Shown: positions 25,455-35,099 of the stretch, one piece after another | How the letters are laid out: each line of letters opens with the position of its first letter | Numbering within the stretch: position 1 is the first letter of the stretch | From: QHVT01 sp036389275 | Lineage (GTDB): Bacteria > Acidobacteriota > Thermoanaerobaculia > Gp7-AA8 | Assembly: GCA_036389275.1 (NCBI GenBank) | Contig: DASVQE010000106.1 | Location: 1-64,000 of the forward strand | Length of the DNA: 64,000 nucleotides | Reading direction: 5' to 3' | Notes under the pieces: generated by a model | Told to the model about the DNA's origin: nothing | The model's input: only the letters and a program-made list of their open reading frames with translations | The model's database searches: none | Program-made: the position numbers and the translations under genes

Positions 25455-25779
25455 ACCGCCGGATTATAGAAGCTCGTGCCCCGGATCGATGTGGGTCATC
25501 TCGGCGATGACCATGCATTCGGGTGCGCCTCGCCGCTCCTGCCGCCGGGAAGAGGCAACACCGAGGCCGCAGACGATGGCGCAGGTCCAAAAGATGTCGC
25601 GCAGGGTGCCTTCGAGGCGCCCTGCAACTGCGCGAGCTCGGCGCGAGCGATGTGCGATCGCACCAATGACCTCGTTCGCGTGGAACATTCGCGATTTGCA
25701 CCGTTATTCAGTGCTTTCCGCAGCCTCTCGAAACGCCTACCTTGTGCGGAACGTTGTGCAGCTCGTTCGTCGCTTTTTC
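25455..25779. other. Intergenic region without recognisable gene
   Basis: About 325 bp upstream of the TPR-kinase gene and next to repeat copy 2. It contains CGTGGAACAT (about 25680), which also begins the longer versions of the repeat at 30050 and 35229, so the repeat homology may extend weakly into here. I see no RNA gene or coding sequence I can defend. Confidence 0.4.
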
Positions 25780-25880
25780 GTGTATGCAAACGAAAACGCC
25801 GCCAAGTGGCGGCGAGTGAATCACTTAGATTGGCGGGGGCGACGGGGCTCGAACCCGCGACCTCCGGCGTGACAGGCCGG
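25780..25880 (-). repeat. tRNA-Asp 3' copy plus terminator, copy 2
   Basis: Minus-strand tRNA-Asp 3' half with a complete anticodon arm (CCGGCCTGTCACGCCGG, anticodon GUC), variable region, T arm and acceptor 3' strand ending in CCA (TGG at 25831-25833), followed by the hairpin CGCCGCC-AAGT-GGCGGCG (25797-25814). The D arm and acceptor 5' strand are missing, since bases beyond 25880 diverge (AGGGCTAACGATTTG against CGTTCTAACCAACTG in the intact gene). It separates module 1 from module 2. The spacer 'GAGTG...TTAGAT' is shared with copy 3 but not with copies 1 and 4. Confidence 0.88.
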
Positions 25881-26070
25881 AGGGCTAACGATTTGTGCAT
25901 GCCGGGACCATCCGTATACGGCCGCGCAATGCCCCTCGATGTGTCCCGTTCATACAATCAATTGCCCAATGCGCGCACCTCAGCCGTATTCGCTCGACAT
26001 AGCCACCCCTTGGTCGCGATCTCCGAGGACCCAACGTGAAGAGATTCAAATCGAGGGCTGGCGTGCGACC

Positions 26071-29000
26071 TCACGAAGAGGTAACGAAGGCGTTGGGGGG
26101 CAGCTCGTTCGGATCGCCGATACAAATGAAACCCGCCCACAAATAGGGCGCTTCGTAGTCCTTCGCGACGGTGCGTTGCGCCAGCCGGAGCGCCTCCACG
26201 CGCCGGGCGCCGCGTTTCAGATGGACGTAGAAATGCTCCATCAGCTCGCGTGTCGCGTCGTCCGGTACGGGCCACAGGCTGACGATCAGCGTCCGTGCCC
26301 CGGCGAGTAGGAAGACGCGGCGGAGTCCGAAGACGCCTTCGCCAATCTGGTACTCACCGAGTCCCGTTTCGCAGGCCGAGAGCACGACCAATTCGGTGCT
26401 GGTGAGGTCCATCGAAAGCACATCTTCGGCGAACAGCACGCCGTCATCGAGGTCGTCGACGGCCGACATCCCTTCTAGCCACGTATTCGCGCCGGCGAGG
26501 ACCACGCCGGAGCGAAGCAGCGCGTCTTTGCCGCCCAGCGGCCGGGGAGTGCTGCGGGCGTTTCGCAGAAGCGACTCCGCGGCGGCGGACTGGTCTTCCA
26601 CGAAGAAACCATGCGTCGCGAGGTGGAGGATGAGAGGAGAGCGCCGTGATTTCACGGCCCGCTCCGTTGCCTCGGCGCCGAGAAGCGGCCGCACGTTGAG
26701 GAGTGTGGCCACGGCTTCTCCTTCCGCGCGCGTTCCGGCGAGCGGAAGGAAGACCGGAGACGTGATCTCGCGGTTCGCTCCGGCGTCGTAGTCCGGATCC
26801 GCTATTACCAGCGGGGCTGATGCGGGAGCGCCGGAAGCGTGCTGCACTCGCAGCAGATCGCGTGCTGTGGGGAGATAGCTGATCTCGAATAGGTCTCCGA
26901 TGGAATCGCCGGTCTCCGTCTGCAGAATCCCGAACGGTAAGCGATGCAGCGCGCCGTCCGGAACGATGAACAGACGGTCGCGGCCGGCCAGCGCGGGCGC
27001 GAACGAATTCCACAGATGCTGCCACAGGTTCGCGCTCAGTCGGGTCCATTGGGCGCGGATCGGAATCGCCAGGTGGGGGAGGGCCGATTCCGCCTCGAGA
27101 TCCTTCCGGATCTGTTCGATCAGCGGATCGATGTTCTCGGCTGAGCCGAGCACACACATTGTCACGCGCTCCGGCGCGCCGTTCGGCAGGATGAAGCCGA
27201 AATAGGCGCGCACCCGTCGGTCGGTGCCGGCCGCAAACATGTCGAGGGTGAGGAATTCGAGCAACGCGGCACCGAGAGGAAGCGCGGCAGCGAGCGAGGC
27301 GCGGTCGGCGCGCCGCAAACGCTCGGCCAGAGCGATTTCCGGGACGACGCGTGCGAGATCGAGTTCCAGCTTGCGCCGCTGCGATTTCAGCTCCCCGATC
27401 TGGTCTGCCGCGCCGTCCGCGGCATCCAGCGTCAGCCGGGCGATCTTGGCGCGCACCGCGAGCAGCTCGTCGAACTTCGGCCGCAGCTCCGAGCGGGTGT
27501 TGAGCGCGAGCAGCTCGCGCTCCGACGCGATCGTCTCCGCGAGGATGGCCTTCCGCTGCACGGCCATGTCGAACATCACCATGGCGATGGCGGGATGCTC
27601 GTCGATGTGCGGCAGCAGCATCATGCCCGCGGTTGCGACACGCTCGAGGATCTCGCGCAGAAACGCAGCGCGCTCCTCTTCCGACGTCGCACCGAACGCG
27701 GCATCGATGGCCAGGTTTTCTTCGCGAAGGCTCTCCGACAGCATGACCACGGCATCGTCGACCCGCCCCGCGTCGATGAGAGCCATCGCCAGGTTGAAGG
27801 CTGACTGGGCGCGGAACGGATGACCCTCTGGAAGAACGCGTTTGCGGATCGACAGCGCCTCGGTCTGCAGATCGATGGCGTCCTGCCCGCGCCCGGTTCG
27901 CGCATACGCGTTCGAAAGGTTATTCGCATTCGCCGTCCACTGGATGTCGCGCTCCTTCTTGAGCGCAAGCGCTTCTTCGAGATGCTCGATGGCTCGCCTG
28001 TCGTCGCCGCAATTGAGAAAGAAAAGTCCCGCGTTGTTGAGCGCGGCGGACAACTCCAGCGGCTCCTCGGCCGCTGTGCGAAGAATCGCCAAGGCCTCCT
28101 TGAACAGAGCCTCGGCCGCATCGCGCCGTTTCTCGAACTCATGCACGCTCGCTTGGTGCATCAGCGCCATGGCATACCAGCGCGATCTCTTTCCTTCCTT
28201 CTCCGCGCGCGCACGGAACTGTGCAACGAGCGGCTTCATGGCCTCGATGTTGCCCATACGGTGATAGACATCGATGAGCTGATTGAGCGGAGTCCCGATG
28301 CGGTCGAAGGGCTGATCGTCGGGGTTCTCGATGCGCATGAGCCGTTCGAGGGCGCGCTTTGCTTCCGGGTCGTTGTGCTCCGCGAGCTCGAGACCGGAAA
28401 GGTGCTCGATCGTGTTGCGCAGATCGGAGTCCGTTGCGTCCTCCCGGCTCTCCTTCGCGGCAACCGACCGGCGGTAGTGTTCGCGGGCCTGTGTGGCATC
28501 GCCGGAGATGTTATGTAGCGCGCCGAGGTTGTGCAGTGTTCCGGCGATCTCCCGATGATCGGGTGGAAGAACCTGTTGCTGGATCTGCAACGCCTCGCGG
28601 AGCAGCTCGCCGGCTCTCGGAAGGTCGGTCCGCAGGGTGATCAGCGCGTAAGCCACATTCCCCAGCATTCGCGCCAAGCCCGCATCGGGGGCCGCCGTCT
28701 CGCGATGGATGCGAACGGCGTGCTCGAAGAGCGTGCGCGCGCCGTGGAGATCTCCACGCTCGCGGAAGGCGATCCCGGTGTTGTTCAGCTCCGCCGAGAG
28801 TTGCGGTGCCCATTCGCGGATCGCCGCGGGATCGCCCATCTTGAGGCAAGCTACGACGTTGTCGACGCTTACGGGCTCTTCGCGTTCGGTTGCACCGCGC
28901 AGCCTCGTGAGCAGAGCCAGGACGGAGACACGCTGGCCCTTCGCGGCGACCGCCGGATCGACTGCGCCGGGATCCTCACCGGCGGCACCGCGGATGAGGA

Positions 29001-29595
29001 TGATGTTCTCCGCATAGATTCGCTCTCCTTCGGCATCGCCGAAGCGGCGGCAATGTTCGTACGCCGCCGTAGTCGCCTCGAGCGCGCCGCGATGATCGTC
29101 CGCCGCCAAGCGGCATTCGCCGATACGGCCGAGAACCATTGATCGCAGGTGATCGACGGCCGGACCGTCGGCGGCGTCCATCTCGCGCAGCACGGAAGCA
29201 AGCATCCGCTCCGCGCGCTGGCCGTCGCCGTTCTCGAGTATGGAGGATGCCTCCTCCATCATGTGCTGCCAGCGCTCGGTAGGGTCGTCGTCTTCTTCGC
29301 CCTCCTCCTCGTCATCGCCGGGCTGCGACATCAGCAGCTCGCGCGGGCCGGTGTCCCCCAGGTAATCGGCGAAGAACTTCGCGATCGTGCCGAGGACCAT
29401 GCCGTGGAGCTGGACCTCGGATCCATCGGTGCCTTCCTTGATCTCGATGACCCGCCATTGTGGTAGCTCGCGTTTGATCAGCTCGCGATGCTTGCGGCAG
29501 AGATCGAGGAACGCCTGTGCGTCACCCCGCGCGGCGGCCTTGCGCAGTTCTTTCCACACTTTTTCGGGCGACGCGGCGCGGAAGAAATCAAACAC
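26071..29595 (-). CDS. TPR-CHAT protein (putative caspase-like peptidase)
   Basis: Protein of 1,174 residues. Residues 1-60 are a charged helical region, then an acidic linker near 90-110 (GDDEEEGEEDDDPTERW), long TPR arrays (about 110-640, e.g. 'ALNNAGLFFLNCGDDRRAIE', 'HNLGALHNISGDATQAREHY'), a coiled helical region, and a C-terminal CHAT domain (about 800-1165). The CHAT dyad is visible: 'LILHLATHGFFVED' (His995) and 'LVVLSACETGLGE' (Cys1075), followed by 'GLRRVFLLAGARTLIVSLWP'. CHAT proteins are cysteine peptidases related to caspases and separase; some act with TPR sensors in phage defence or cell death. Start: GTG 29595 has AGGAGG four bases upstream; an ATG at 29625 would add ten residues and place the box inside the gene. 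Sole gene of module 2. Confidence 0.88.
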   Translation of the reverse strand: MFDFFRAASPEKVWKELRKAAARGDAQAFLDLCRKHRELIKRELPQWRVIEIKEGTDGSEVQLHGMVLGTIAKFFADYLGDTGPRELLMSQPGDDEEEGEEDDDPTERWQHMMEEASSILENGDGQRAERMLASVLREMDAADGPAVDHLRSMVLGRIGECRLAADDHRGALEATTAAYEHCRRFGDAEGERIYAENIILIRGAAGEDPGAVDPAVAAKGQRVSVLALLTRLRGATEREEPVSVDNVVACLKMGDPAAIREWAPQLSAELNNTGIAFRERGDLHGARTLFEHAVRIHRETAAPDAGLARMLGNVAYALITLRTDLPRAGELLREALQIQQQVLPPDHREIAGTLHNLGALHNISGDATQAREHYRRSVAAKESREDATDSDLRNTIEHLSGLELAEHNDPEAKRALERLMRIENPDDQPFDRIGTPLNQLIDVYHRMGNIEAMKPLVAQFRARAEKEGKRSRWYAMALMHQASVHEFEKRRDAAEALFKEALAILRTAAEEPLELSAALNNAGLFFLNCGDDRRAIEHLEEALALKKERDIQWTANANNLSNAYARTGRGQDAIDLQTEALSIRKRVLPEGHPFRAQSAFNLAMALIDAGRVDDAVVMLSESLREENLAIDAAFGATSEEERAAFLREILERVATAGMMLLPHIDEHPAIAMVMFDMAVQRKAILAETIASERELLALNTRSELRPKFDELLAVRAKIARLTLDAADGAADQIGELKSQRRKLELDLARVVPEIALAERLRRADRASLAAALPLGAALLEFLTLDMFAAGTDRRVRAYFGFILPNGAPERVTMCVLGSAENIDPLIEQIRKDLEAESALPHLAIPIRAQWTRLSANLWQHLWNSFAPALAGRDRLFIVPDGALHRLPFGILQTETGDSIGDLFEISYLPTARDLLRVQHASGAPASAPLVIADPDYDAGANREITSPVFLPLAGTRAEGEAVATLLNVRPLLGAEATERAVKSRRSPLILHLATHGFFVEDQSAAAESLLRNARSTPRPLGGKDALLRSGVVLAGANTWLEGMSAVDDLDDGVLFAEDVLSMDLTSTELVVLSACETGLGEYQIGEGVFGLRRVFLLAGARTLIVSLWPVPDDATRELMEHFYVHLKRGARRVEALRLAQRTVAKDYEAPYLWAGFICIGDPNELPPNAFVTSS

Positions 29596-29684
29596 GGGGC
29601 CTCCTGATGACGGACTCCACGTCATTGATGGAACGACGTACTCACCTCGTGGAGCCTCGATATTAAGTGCCTGGACAGTGACCG

Positions 29685-29780
29685 TACAGGGGTTTCACCG
29701 ACGCCACGCTCTGCATCGGCTGCAAGGCGTGCGAAGTGCCGTGTAAGGAGTGGAATGACGTGCCGGCGGTGGGTATGCGC
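29685..29780 (+). pseudogene. Fossil fragment of a formate-dehydrogenase-type 4Fe-4S subunit
   Basis: Reading from 29685 gives YRGFTDATLCIGCKACEVPC followed by KEWNDVP. This matches the start of iron-sulfur subunits of formate dehydrogenase/DMSO-reductase-type enzymes ('GFFTDTTLCIGCKACEVACKEWN'), with the full C-x2-C-x2-C-x3-C cluster. There is no start codon in place, and the rest of the subunit (about 200 residues) is absent, so it is a remnant. It lies between the module 2 gene and repeat copy 3. The remaining bases to about 30040 hold nothing else I can identify. Confidence 0.7.
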
Positions 29781-30039
29781 TTCCGGCAGCTCGTACGACG
29801 GCCGGTTCGGCAGACCGGGCGAGTGACCCTCTGGTGCGGATGCTCTTGCATCAATTCGGCGCACCCTTGAATCTTCTGGTTGTGTTGCGACACCGCCACT
29901 GGATCTTGATCCGGGACGGGACTTCCGTTGGCAGCAAGCGAAGTGTGTACGATTATCGGACGCGCGTCCTTCATATCAAGGGAGTTCCGCGGAAACGCCA
30001 AACCCTACCCACGGATCGGCGCCTGCCCCGGCGATATTT

Positions 30040-30258
30040 TCCGTGGAGCATCCGTGCGAAAGCTTGAAACATGCAGTTTTTGGTCGCGGGCCCGCGGGCG
30101 ACGTTCGCTCGCCAAATTGGCGACCTTGCGAGTCACTTTGCGAGTCTCCAGTTTTAAGTTACCCGCTGAAACACGAAGCGCCGAAGTGGCGTCTGCTGAG
30201 TGCTTTAGATTGGCGAGGCCGACGGGCTCGAACCCGCGACATCCGGCATCAGGCCGGC
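30040..30258 (-). repeat. tRNA-Asp 3' copy plus terminator and long flank, copy 3
   Basis: Minus-strand tRNA-Asp 3' half (TGG at 30211-30213; anticodon arm shortened to CCGGCCTGATGCCGG, so the anticodon is damaged) followed by a weaker hairpin GCGCC/GGCGT near 30178-30191. The 120 bp on the low-coordinate side ('CCGTGGAGCATC', 'GGTCGCGGG', 'TTCGCTCG', 'GCGACCTTGCGAGT') align with the flank of copy 4 at 35221-35350 in the same order and spacing. So copies 3 and 4 share about 220 bp. This unit bounds modules 2 and 3. Confidence 0.85.
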
Positions 30259-30334
30259 GGTCTTGGCATAGAGCGAGGCAGTCAAGACGATCCTGTAACT
30301 CGTCGCACCGCTCCTATTCTTGTACCCTCTGAGA

Positions 30335-33300
30335 ATGCTTTCTTTCGTGTCTGACAACGCAATTCCGTGTGGGATGTGTGGCTTTCCGCTACCGCGCACC
30401 ACGGTCTATCGCGTCGTCCGTGACGACTCGGATCCTGTGGCCGTCGCGTCGGTGATGGATGGCAACGTCAATTGCATTGTCTGTCCGAACTGTGAATACA
30501 AGGGCTGGATCACGATCCCGCTGCTGTGGGTTGATCGCGCCCACAAACGCGCCGTTTTCGTAGAGAACGCTGCGTCACATCCCGGTCAAAGCGAAACTGT
30601 ATTCAACGAGCTTGCAGAGATCGCATTCGGTGGCGTGGATCCCGAGGATCGCGAGGCGATTCTCGGCCGGTTGCAACAAGTGAAATGGCCGACGGAGATT
30701 CGGGCGGCGCTGAAACTCTCACCTGAGCAGGCAGAAGCGGAACGGAAGGCTTACGACGCGTTCCTGCGCCGCGACATTCTCCCGCTGCCGGAGCGGCTCG
30801 AGCAGGCGATCCGCGACATGATTCAATCCGGCGCGTTTTACGCCGAGGGCCGAGAGCTGTCGCGGGAATTCCTCGCGCTCGCCGAAGGCGAACTTGCAAA
30901 GATCGCCGAGAACGACATGAGCTCGCGCGCGCAGTCGCTGCGGCAGTTGGTGCCGAATCTTGCGGAACGGATCAAGACGACCTCCCCACAGGAGACGCCT
31001 CCTGTCCCCGCCGCGGATTGGGAGGCGGAGGGTGGCCCGAAGTTCGAGGGCTTCACCGCATGGATAAACGTTGCGTCGCGCGACTCCGGCGAACAGGGTA
31101 CGACTGGGAAACGGGGAAGCGCCGAGGCCGCACCAGTCGTCGATTTCGCAGGTCTCGCCGGTCGCGCTGCATCGGAGAATGACGCCTCGGAGCGTGTTGC
31201 CGTGCTACGTGAACTCACGTCCGGTTACCTGAACGCCGGACTACCGCACGAAGCCGCCGCCGCGGCGCGCGAGTTCCTCAAGGCAGCGGGGGCGGCAAAC
31301 GATCAGGCGGCGGGCGTGGATGCACTCGTCTTCGCCGCGGCCGCTGCAGCACGCTCCGGCGACGGCCAAGCGGCGATCAACTATCTTGCGCATGCCGAGG
31401 CGGAGATCCACAAGATGTCCTCTGTCTCGATTCAGACTCTGGCTTACGGAGCGGAGATAGGCGGCGATGCATACATGCTCGTTCGCCGTTTTCCCGACGC
31501 TTGCCGGCAGTACCAGCGTGCCCTCGAGTTGTACGAGCGCGACGGTCGAGCGGATGGCATACGCGTGGCTCTGGGACGCTTGGCCAACGCGTGCATGCGT
31601 GCCGGCGATCTCGATCAGGCGATCGCCGCCGACCGGCGGCTCGTCGATGAATTGGGCGATACGGCCGACGGCATCAGGACCCGCCTCAATCTAGGGGGCG
31701 CGCTCGCTACCGCCAGTCCGCCACCCGAGCTAACCGTGGACATCGGATTCACCGTCGCTCCCAAATCGAGCCCGGAGACGCAAACGGCCGAGAGACTCGA
31801 TGCACCGGCCCCCGCGGCGCCGCCGGGACTGCGATGTCGCATCGAAGCGAAGCTGCGGACGGAGGTTGGGCGGGAGCGAGTGCTTTTCGAAACCATCGTG
31901 GGCGACGAGGCCATCGATCAGATGACCCGCGCGCGTAACGATGCAATCCGCATCGGCGCCGACGACCTAGAGCTCAGTGCGTACGACTTCATGGTGAACG
32001 CCTTTCTCGGCTATCACATGCGCAGGGCCGCGCGAGACGTTCTTCAACTCTCGATCAAGCGGCACGAAGAGCTCGGACGTTCCGTTCGCCCGTACACCGT
32101 GGCGCTCCTCGGGGCGGTGTGGGAAGCGACGGCGCAGGATGCGGGAGTCGCCGGTGATCAGGACGAAGCGCGAAATGCGTGGACGCGGGCACTGGGCGTC
32201 TTCGAGCGCGCGGAGCGCGAGTCCGCCGCGCGGGGAGAGCTCGACGCCGCGGATGAGATCCGATCGATGTCGAAGGCCGGTCAGTCGATCTGTCTCGAAG
32301 CGCTCGGCCGACATGCCGAAGCCCGCGACGGATATCGCCGGGCGATGGGGATGTTCGAAGGCGCGCGGCAATATCTGATCGAGCGCGACCAGAAGGAGTT
32401 CGTGCAGGGACGCTCGATGATCCTGTTTTCGCGTGCGCAGCGGAACAATCTCGCGCTCTACGCCTCCACCGGTGACGCTGCGCTGCTCGAGGAATCCTTC
32501 TATTTCGCCGACGCGGGACGTTCCCGAATTCTCCTCGATGAAATCGGCGCCGCCGGAATCGCGCGGCCGGTCACGGTCGAGGACATCGCCGGCGGCCTTC
32601 CGCACGGCGCGGCGCTTGTGCAGTACTCACTGATGCCAACCTACCCGAACTGCGCCGGAAGCTGGGCGATCTACACCATCGTTCCCCGAACGGGACTGGC
32701 GCCGTTCGTCATTCAGCAGAATCTCGATCAGGTGCTGAAGGCGCGCGACGCACTCTACTCCGCAATCGACACTTTCCAGGCCGGGCAATGGCACGATTTC
32801 GGGAGTTTCAATGCCGCGTTGGAGGATCTCGGATCTCTTCTGCTTCCTCCGCAACTCGTCGAATTCCTCCGCAGAAGCGGCGTCACCCGGATCATCTTTG
32901 CTCCGGAGGCGTATTTGATGGATGTGCCGTTCGCGGCGCTGCGCGTTCGGTGGAACGGAACGTTGGACGATCTGAGCCGCGGCGGTATCGAGACGATCGT
33001 CGTTCCCAGCGCGAGCGTCTATGTCTCGGCAGGCGAGCGCCGGGCGAAAGAGAGTGCCGCGCACTCGCTGCTCTGCATCAGCGATCCGAACGAAGATCTC
33101 CCCGGAGTGACGGAGTGGATCGACCAGAACGTACGCTCCACCTGGCCAGGAAAATCGGAGCATCTCTCGAAAACGAATGCGGTGCGAAGCGGTGTCTTCG
33201 GCGCGCTTCCGCAGGCGCGGGTGGTCTTTTATTTCGGCCATGGGGATTATGAACAGAACGACATCGACAGTTCCGGGCTGCTGCTGCACGACGATCCACT

Positions 33301-33646
33301 GACGTTCAACGATCTTTTGGACACCGAGCTGAAGCTCGACTGCGACCTCTTTCTCGCGCTCGCATGTTTCGGGGCGCGTGTGGATGCCGACTGGCATTCG
33401 CGCGAGACCGTCGGTTTTTCCAGCGCGCTGCTGCAATCGGGCGTGCGCAATGTGGTCGCAGGACTGTGGCCGATGACGGTGGGCTTCGCAACGGCGTTCG
33501 GGGCCGCGATCATGCGGCACCTCGCCGCTCGAGTGCCGATCGCCGACGCCTGCCGGCGTGCACTGATCGAGACGCGCGACGCCGATCCGCGCTGGGCCCA
33601 TCCGTGGTCGTGGGCCGGTGTGAGGCTGACCGGCACCGGCTCCTGA
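30335..33646 (+). CDS. CpXC zinc-ribbon / helical-repeat / CHAT protein
   Basis: Protein of 1,103 residues from ATG 30335. The N-terminus has a CpXC-like zinc ribbon: 'NAIPCGMCGFPLP' (C12, C15) and 'NCIVCPNCEYKGWITIPLLW' (C50, C53). Residues about 140-720 are helical, TPR-like ('RVALGRLANACMRAGDLDQA', 'AKDRRAMGMFEG'-type helices). The C-terminal CHAT domain has His969 in 'VVFYFGHGDYEQN' and Cys1011 in 'LFLALACFGARVD', then 'LLQSGVRNVVAGLWPMTVGF'. It is probably a cysteine peptidase with a nucleic-acid- or zinc-binding sensor end. The gene converges with the DUF900-type hydrolase 13 bp away inside the same module, suggesting a two-gene system. An in-frame TTG at 30320 is a less likely start. 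Confidence 0.85.
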   Translation: MLSFVSDNAIPCGMCGFPLPRTTVYRVVRDDSDPVAVASVMDGNVNCIVCPNCEYKGWITIPLLWVDRAHKRAVFVENAASHPGQSETVFNELAEIAFGGVDPEDREAILGRLQQVKWPTEIRAALKLSPEQAEAERKAYDAFLRRDILPLPERLEQAIRDMIQSGAFYAEGRELSREFLALAEGELAKIAENDMSSRAQSLRQLVPNLAERIKTTSPQETPPVPAADWEAEGGPKFEGFTAWINVASRDSGEQGTTGKRGSAEAAPVVDFAGLAGRAASENDASERVAVLRELTSGYLNAGLPHEAAAAAREFLKAAGAANDQAAGVDALVFAAAAAARSGDGQAAINYLAHAEAEIHKMSSVSIQTLAYGAEIGGDAYMLVRRFPDACRQYQRALELYERDGRADGIRVALGRLANACMRAGDLDQAIAADRRLVDELGDTADGIRTRLNLGGALATASPPPELTVDIGFTVAPKSSPETQTAERLDAPAPAAPPGLRCRIEAKLRTEVGRERVLFETIVGDEAIDQMTRARNDAIRIGADDLELSAYDFMVNAFLGYHMRRAARDVLQLSIKRHEELGRSVRPYTVALLGAVWEATAQDAGVAGDQDEARNAWTRALGVFERAERESAARGELDAADEIRSMSKAGQSICLEALGRHAEARDGYRRAMGMFEGARQYLIERDQKEFVQGRSMILFSRAQRNNLALYASTGDAALLEESFYFADAGRSRILLDEIGAAGIARPVTVEDIAGGLPHGAALVQYSLMPTYPNCAGSWAIYTIVPRTGLAPFVIQQNLDQVLKARDALYSAIDTFQAGQWHDFGSFNAALEDLGSLLLPPQLVEFLRRSGVTRIIFAPEAYLMDVPFAALRVRWNGTLDDLSRGGIETIVVPSASVYVSAGERRAKESAAHSLLCISDPNEDLPGVTEWIDQNVRSTWPGKSEHLSKTNAVRSGVFGALPQARVVFYFGHGDYEQNDIDSSGLLLHDDPLTFNDLLDTELKLDCDLFLALACFGARVDADWHSRETVGFSSALLQSGVRNVVAGLWPMTVGFATAFGAAIMRHLAARVPIADACRRALIETRDADPRWAHPWSWAGVRLTGTGS

Positions 33647-33659
33647 CCGGGCCTGCCTG

Positions 33660-35099
33660 TCATCCTCCGATCAGCCAGTACTGCTCGTCGGTCTCGGTCC
33701 TCGCCTCGCGGAGACCGAACCGATCCTGCGGCGGATGGCCGTGCCGAATCAGCGCGTGCATGTCGGTGAGCACGTCGCGCGCCGCCGCGACATACCCGTG
33801 CCCGAGCATGGTCAGGTCGGCGTTGGTCACGTTGATCGTGTCGATCTCCGGCAGGACCAGCACCGGCGGGATGAGACCGGCCCGCGGAAAGTGGTGGAGC
33901 CAGCGCGAAGCTTCGACCGCGCGGTCGCGCTCCGAAACGTACAACGTTGTCCGCTGCGCGAGCCGCGTATAGGCGGTGCTGAGCGAACGGAACGTGTCGG
34001 CGTCCACATCGGCCGCCGCGAGGATGAACTGCCCGAAGCGAATGCCGGATCGTTTGTGGGCCGCCGCGGCGATCCGGTTCACCGCCCGGAGCACTGCGCG
34101 ATTGCCCATGCTGTGGGCGATCACGTGGACCATGCGTGCGCCGCTCTGCATCGCGAAGTCGGAGAGATAGTCCGCGATCGCTCCTTCGCTGGCCTCGATC
34201 GTCGCGGCGTCGGCCAGGTAGCCGTCGAGCGTTCCCTGCGAGGGCCAGCTGAAGAACGCCATCGCGCCTTTGACCTGGAGGTCGAAGCCGATCTGCGCGG
34301 CGCGAAGCGCTGCCTCCTCGAAGGAAACGTTGTAGCCGTGCACGAACACCAGCGCGTCCCGTTCCTCAGCGGCGAACGCCGCCAAGCGATCACGAATCTG
34401 TTTCCAGTGATCCTCCGCCGATGTTGCCGAGATGCCGAGGAGCCGCAGGCGGTCGTCGGACATCGTCAGGAGCCGCTTCCACCAGCGCGAGCCAATCGAG
34501 CCAATCTTGTGGGACTTCGGAATGAACACGCGGCAGGAGCCGTAGTCGACACTGCTTGCGCGCTCGGACGAATACCCTTTGCTGACATCCTCCGGATAGA
34601 TCCGCTTGCGGTTCGTGGCGTACGAGACGACGTATTCCGCGCGGTCTCCGGCGGCCGCGGAGCGCGATCTCGTCTCGCGGCGGCGAGCGAGAAGGGCTTC
34701 GTCCGATGGCTCCGGCTGTCCAGACGTAGGAGCGGGTCCAGCGCGTGCCACCGGCTCGCTCGGCACCTCGATTGCCATATGGTCCGTGACGGACATCGTG
34801 CCCGATGAAGGAAGCGTTCCCACGAAGACCATGGAGGCGAGCTTCGACCCGCGCTGCAACACATCTAGCCGACCGGAGTACCCCGTTCCAGGCTGGCCTT
34901 CTGCCCGCCAATCGATGTGTATGTCCATCGTGTCGCCGCCCGCGAGCGTCAACAGCACCATTCCGGGCGAGTCGAACCGGTACATACCCATCTGCGCGTC
35001 CGGTCGGTGAACGGATACAGTTGCTGTTACGCTCGCCGGAGGCTCGGCCGTGAACGTCACCTCCAGCGGGAGATTCCGATCTGCAAGGACACGCATCAT
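33660..35099 (-). CDS. DUF900-type alpha/beta hydrolase with N-terminal beta domain
   Basis: Protein of 479 residues. Residues 1-115 are beta-rich without a known motif. After a disordered linker (about 118-150, GPAPTSGQPEPSDEALLARR) comes a DUF900-type hydrolase: 'DALVFVHGYNVSFEEAALRA' (HGYN 254-257), 'AFFSWPSQGTLDGYLADAAT', 'VHVIAHSMGNRAVLRAVN' (nucleophile Ser330) and 'FGQFILAAADVDADTFR' (likely acid), with a late His in 'MLGHGYV'. DUF900 proteins are esterase/lipase-like and include putative phospholipases. No signal peptide is present. Its pairing with a CHAT gene suggests that peptidase and membrane/lipid hydrolase may act in one pathway; that is inference. Confidence 0.82.
   Translation of the reverse strand: MMRVLADRNLPLEVTFTAEPPASVTATVSVHRPDAQMGMYRFDSPGMVLLTLAGGDTMDIHIDWRAEGQPGTGYSGRLDVLQRGSKLASMVFVGTLPSSGTMSVTDHMAIEVPSEPVARAGPAPTSGQPEPSDEALLARRRETRSRSAAAGDRAEYVVSYATNRKRIYPEDVSKGYSSERASSVDYGSCRVFIPKSHKIGSIGSRWWKRLLTMSDDRLRLLGISATSAEDHWKQIRDRLAAFAAEERDALVFVHGYNVSFEEAALRAAQIGFDLQVKGAMAFFSWPSQGTLDGYLADAATIEASEGAIADYLSDFAMQSGARMVHVIAHSMGNRAVLRAVNRIAAAAHKRSGIRFGQFILAAADVDADTFRSLSTAYTRLAQRTTLYVSERDRAVEASRWLHHFPRAGLIPPVLVLPEIDTINVTNADLTMLGHGYVAAARDVLTDMHALIRHGHPPQDRFGLREARTETDEQYWLIGG

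Noticed and set aside
25831..25880. Second functional tRNA-Asp
   Set aside because: Anticodon and T arms are good, but the D arm and acceptor 5' strand are absent, so no cloverleaf can form; treated as an integration scar. The same holds for 21828 and 30211.
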